DNA from: an uncultured Rickettsiales bacterium
Lineage (GTDB): Bacteria > Pseudomonadota > Alphaproteobacteria > Rickettsiales > UBA1997
Assembly (NCBI GenBank): GCA_948744995.1
Contig: CAPZCD010000048.1
Span: 1 to 8,186, forward strand
Reading direction: 5' to 3'
DNA length: 8,186 bases
Shown: positions 7,139-8,186 of the stretch, piece after piece
Numbering within the stretch: position 1 is the stretch's first letter
How the letters are laid out: every line of letters begins with the position of its first letter
Notes under the pieces: model-generated
Seen by the model: only the letters and a program-made list of their open reading frames with translations
Told to the model about the DNA's origin: nothing
Databases searched by the model: none
Program-made: the position numbers and the translations under genes

Positions 7139-7185
7139 GACTATTTAGTATAGGAAATACCGAAATGTATTTTAATCCCGGTACT

Positions 7186-7854
7186 TCAAAATTCGATGGT
7201 TGGGTTTTTATCTTGTGTTTTAACCCCGGTTCCATTTTTAATTTCCTGAGTTCTTTTTTCATTTAGTTTTTTCTGTTCTCCTTCAGTTATATCAGTAACA
7301 TTCTCAAATGTTTGTTTGTGAACATCTTTACTAGGTTTGACAGTATTATCTGTACCATCAAAAATATTCTTAAAAAGATTAGGAATTATTTTAGTGAAAA
7401 AAGATTTAGTTATTTGCCAAAATGATGGTTTGTCTTCTTGGACAGGAAGAGATTCAATTTTTATATTGTGGCCTTTAGGATAATGTTGATTATGAGAATT
7501 ATCCATAAGTGTATCGGCTAAATTTTTAGCTCCAATTTCCAAATACATTCTTATATTTTCTGCATTTTCATCTTCTATTATAAGATCTTTGTAAAAATTC
7601 TTTCTAGCTTCTACGTACACTTTAGCAGCTTTTTCACAGACTTTCTCGGCTTTCTCTTCTCTATTAAATAATCGTCCAAACCATGAACTTCCTTTTCTCT
7701 TTATATTTTTTAGATTTTCAACTGCTTCTTTATAATTGGTAATAGCTTCTGTATATTTGACTAGCTCTTTTTCGCGTTTTTCATTAATTTCTGGATTTGC
7801 TACAACAGTTTTACCGTAAATTTCTGCTTCTCTTTCAAAATATTCTTCACTCAT
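7186..7854 (-). CDS. Unrecognised charged, helix-rich protein
   Basis: I do not recognise this 222-residue protein. Residues 1-110 are rich in Glu, Lys and Ala and look helical, possibly coiled coil (about 22-55 and 64-92), interrupted by an aromatic-basic patch SSWFGRLFNR (56-65). After a short His/Asn-rich linker (119-130), residues 144-166 form a strongly amphipathic, Lys-containing helix with Phe, Trp, Ile and Leu on one face (F145, W146, F152, F153, I156, I157, L160, F161, I164). The tail from 168 is polar and probably disordered. There is no signal peptide or transmembrane segment. ATG is the first start after an in-frame TAA; no Shine-Dalgarno sequence precedes it, but a plausible promoter lies at 7885-7913. 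The stop is TGA, 47 bp from the murF stop, convergent, without an obvious shared terminator. A secreted or membrane-associated accessory protein is possible, but this is inference only. Confidence 0.75.
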   Translation of the reverse strand: MSEEYFEREAEIYGKTVVANPEINEKREKELVKYTEAITNYKEAVENLKNIKRKGSSWFGRLFNREEKAEKVCEKAAKVYVEARKNFYKDLIIEDENAENIRMYLEIGAKNLADTLMDNSHNQHYPKGHNIKIESLPVQEDKPSFWQITKSFFTKIIPNLFKNIFDGTDNTVKPSKDVHKQTFENVTDITEGEQKKLNEKRTQEIKNGTGVKTQDKNPTIEF

Positions 7855-7884
7855 AGTAATTTGTTTTTATTTTTGCCTAAATTT

Positions 7885-7913
7885 ATTTTAAGAAAAAATC
7901 TCTTAAAAATCAA
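7885..7913 (-). promoter_or_regulatory. Promoter candidate with inverted repeat in the spacer
   Basis: Minus-strand TTGATT (7913-7908) and TAAAAT (7890-7885) are 17 bp apart and match four and five of six consensus positions. Transcription would begin near 7878, giving a leader of about 24 bases for the gene starting at 7854. A perfect 8-bp inverted repeat (7886-7893 with 7901-7908; TTTTAAGA with TCTTAAAA, seven-base centre) almost exactly fills the spacer and overlaps the -10, a position suited to an operator. Confidence 0.5.
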
Positions 7914-7924
7914 GGAATTTTCAT
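7910..7924 (-). other. Tiny open frame behind a purine-rich ribosome-binding-like tract
   Basis: On the minus strand AGGGGAGAG (7941-7933) is followed after eight bases by ATG AAA ATT CCT TGA. Four codons cannot encode a stable protein; it would matter only as a leader peptide or ribosome-loading site. It overlaps the -35 box proposed at 7908-7913, so the two readings imply different transcription starts. Confidence 0.2.
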
Positions 7925-7941
7925 AAAAATAACTCTCCCCT

Positions 7942-7970
7942 AACAGTGTTTACTACTAATTAACACTATT
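7942..7970 (-). promoter_or_regulatory. Hairpin upstream of the unrecognised gene
   Basis: A 9-bp stem with one G-T wobble (7942-7950 with 7962-7970; minus strand AATAGTGTT with AACACTGTT) encloses an 11-base loop. No U-tract follows directly on either strand, so it is not a standard terminator. The stop codon of the upstream tiny frame (7966-7968) lies inside the stem, an arrangement seen in leader-peptide control, but the sequence alone does not prove function. Confidence 0.35.
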
Positions 7971-7983
7971 TTTGCTTTATCAT
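7966..7983 (-). other. Five-codon open frame behind a perfect AAGGAGG
   Basis: Minus-strand AAGGAGG (8002-7996), the full Shine-Dalgarno consensus, lies 12 bases before ATG ATA AAG CAA AAA TAG. The frame is too short to be a gene. The match may simply be part of the purine tract at 7988-8016. It is recorded because almost no recognised gene in the window has such a site. Confidence 0.2.
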
Positions 7984-8057
7984 TAATCCTATTTCCCTCC
8001 TTCCCATTTCCACCCCACAATTAACATAAAATCATTCACCAGTATTAATTATTTATT

Positions 8058-8125
8058 AATACTATTTATTATTTATATAGTTATTTTCATCAATACTATT
8101 TATTGTTTATATAATTATTTTCATT
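8058..8125. repeat. Two tandem 34-bp AT-rich repeats
   Basis: The units 8058-8091 and 8092-8125 are identical at 31 of 34 positions; both begin AATACTATTTATT. A third unit appears to start at 8126 (AATAT) and ends at once next to the window-end repeat. The differences are transitions (a/g, g/a, c/t). Possible roles are protein-binding iterons, a bent upstream element or a drifting minisatellite; none can be chosen from sequence alone. Confidence 0.85.
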
Positions 8126-8132
8126 AATATTA

Positions 8133-8152
8133 ATAACCCCAACCTCGCTTTT
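8133..8152 (-). repeat. 20-bp repeat, right copy (inverted relative to 33-52)
   Basis: Exact reverse complement of 33-52, lying 34 bp from the right edge and directly after the 34-bp tandem repeats. Both copies read outward from the window as ATAACCCC then AACCTCGC. Flanking sequences on the outer sides do not match each other, so only this core is shared. Confidence 0.85.
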
Positions 8153-8186
8153 TAAATTTTCTTAAATTCTTTAAAAGCCCTTGAAA

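Larger units (their letters stand above)
7855..8186. other. 332-bp region without a recognised gene
   Basis: No recognisable coding sequence is seen. From left to right it holds the promoter candidate of the unrecognised gene with an internal inverted repeat, a hairpin with two tiny open frames, a polypyrimidine tract at 7988-8016, two 34-bp AT-rich repeats, and the right copy of the window-end repeat. A minus-strand frame is open from the edge (8186) to a TAA at 8130-8132, only 18 codons. No tRNA-like cloverleaf was seen. Confidence 0.6.

Noticed and set aside
7139..7185. Bidirectional terminator between murF and the convergent gene
   Set aside because: The only complementary arms are TACCG/CGGTA, five pairs around a long loop without a U-tract; not enough to call.
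7080..7262. Minus-strand open frame at the murF/unknown gene junction
   Set aside because: Overlaps the ends of two better supported frames; no ribosome binding site and no domain.
7995..8016. Possible G-quadruplex on the minus strand
   Set aside because: The G runs are 4, 2, 3, 2 and 3, so four runs of three or more are not present; only a weak two-layer structure could form.
8130..8186. Minus-strand frame open from the right edge
   Set aside because: Only 18 codons before TAA, no domain, and part of it is the repeat; cannot be told from chance.
1..8186. Mobile element, CRISPR array, defence or toxin-antitoxin module
   Set aside because: No transposase, integrase, Cas, nuclease-helicase or small paired genes were found; the end repeats alone do not make a transposon because they enclose conserved housekeeping genes and no transposase.
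1..8186. Use of TGA as a tryptophan codon
   Set aside because: rnc and the unrecognised gene end naturally at TGA at the expected length, and tryptophans are encoded by TGG, so the standard bacterial code fits.

Overview
The window looks like an AT-rich, gene-dense chromosomal segment of an alphaproteobacterium, most likely of the Rickettsiales or a similar reduced, host-associated lineage. The main support is the minus-strand block cmk-rpsA-sppA, a known alphaproteobacterial neighbourhood. Further support comes from the six-domain S1 protein with an acidic tail, an RNase III whose metal-site segment resembles my recollection of the Rickettsia enzyme, and the very low GC content. The placement rests on motif reading and recollection, not on a search.

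Layout: from 5507 down to 91, six genes run on the minus strand: cmk (cytidylate kinase), rpsA (ribosomal protein S1), sppA (membrane signal-peptide peptidase), ppa (inorganic pyrophosphatase), a divergent family-4-like uracil-DNA glycosylase, and rnc (RNase III). Gaps are 69, 44, 35, 13 and 3 bp, so they probably form one transcription unit. It would be driven by a near-consensus promoter just upstream of cmk (5523-5550), with hairpins in the two widest gaps. A 197-bp divergent region separates cmk from a plus-strand murF-like Mur ligase (5705-7138), which starts with GTG behind a clear ribosome binding site. Convergent to murF lies an unrecognised 222-residue charged protein (7186-7854, minus strand).

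The last 332 bp (7855-8186) hold no recognisable gene but are structured. They contain a candidate promoter with an inverted repeat in its spacer, a hairpin flanked by two tiny open frames with ribosome-binding-site-like purine tracts, a polypyrimidine tract, and two copies of a 34-bp AT-rich repeat. A 20-bp sequence lies about 33 bp from each end of the window in opposite orientation, so the window is bounded by copies of a dispersed repeat.

The recognised genes cover nucleotide metabolism, translation, RNA processing, pyrophosphate removal, membrane proteolysis, DNA repair and peptidoglycan precursor synthesis. I found no phage, transposase, CRISPR, toxin-antitoxin or defence module. The least explained parts are the 7186-8186 region and the atypical motif residues in the glycosylase, MurF and RNase III proteins.
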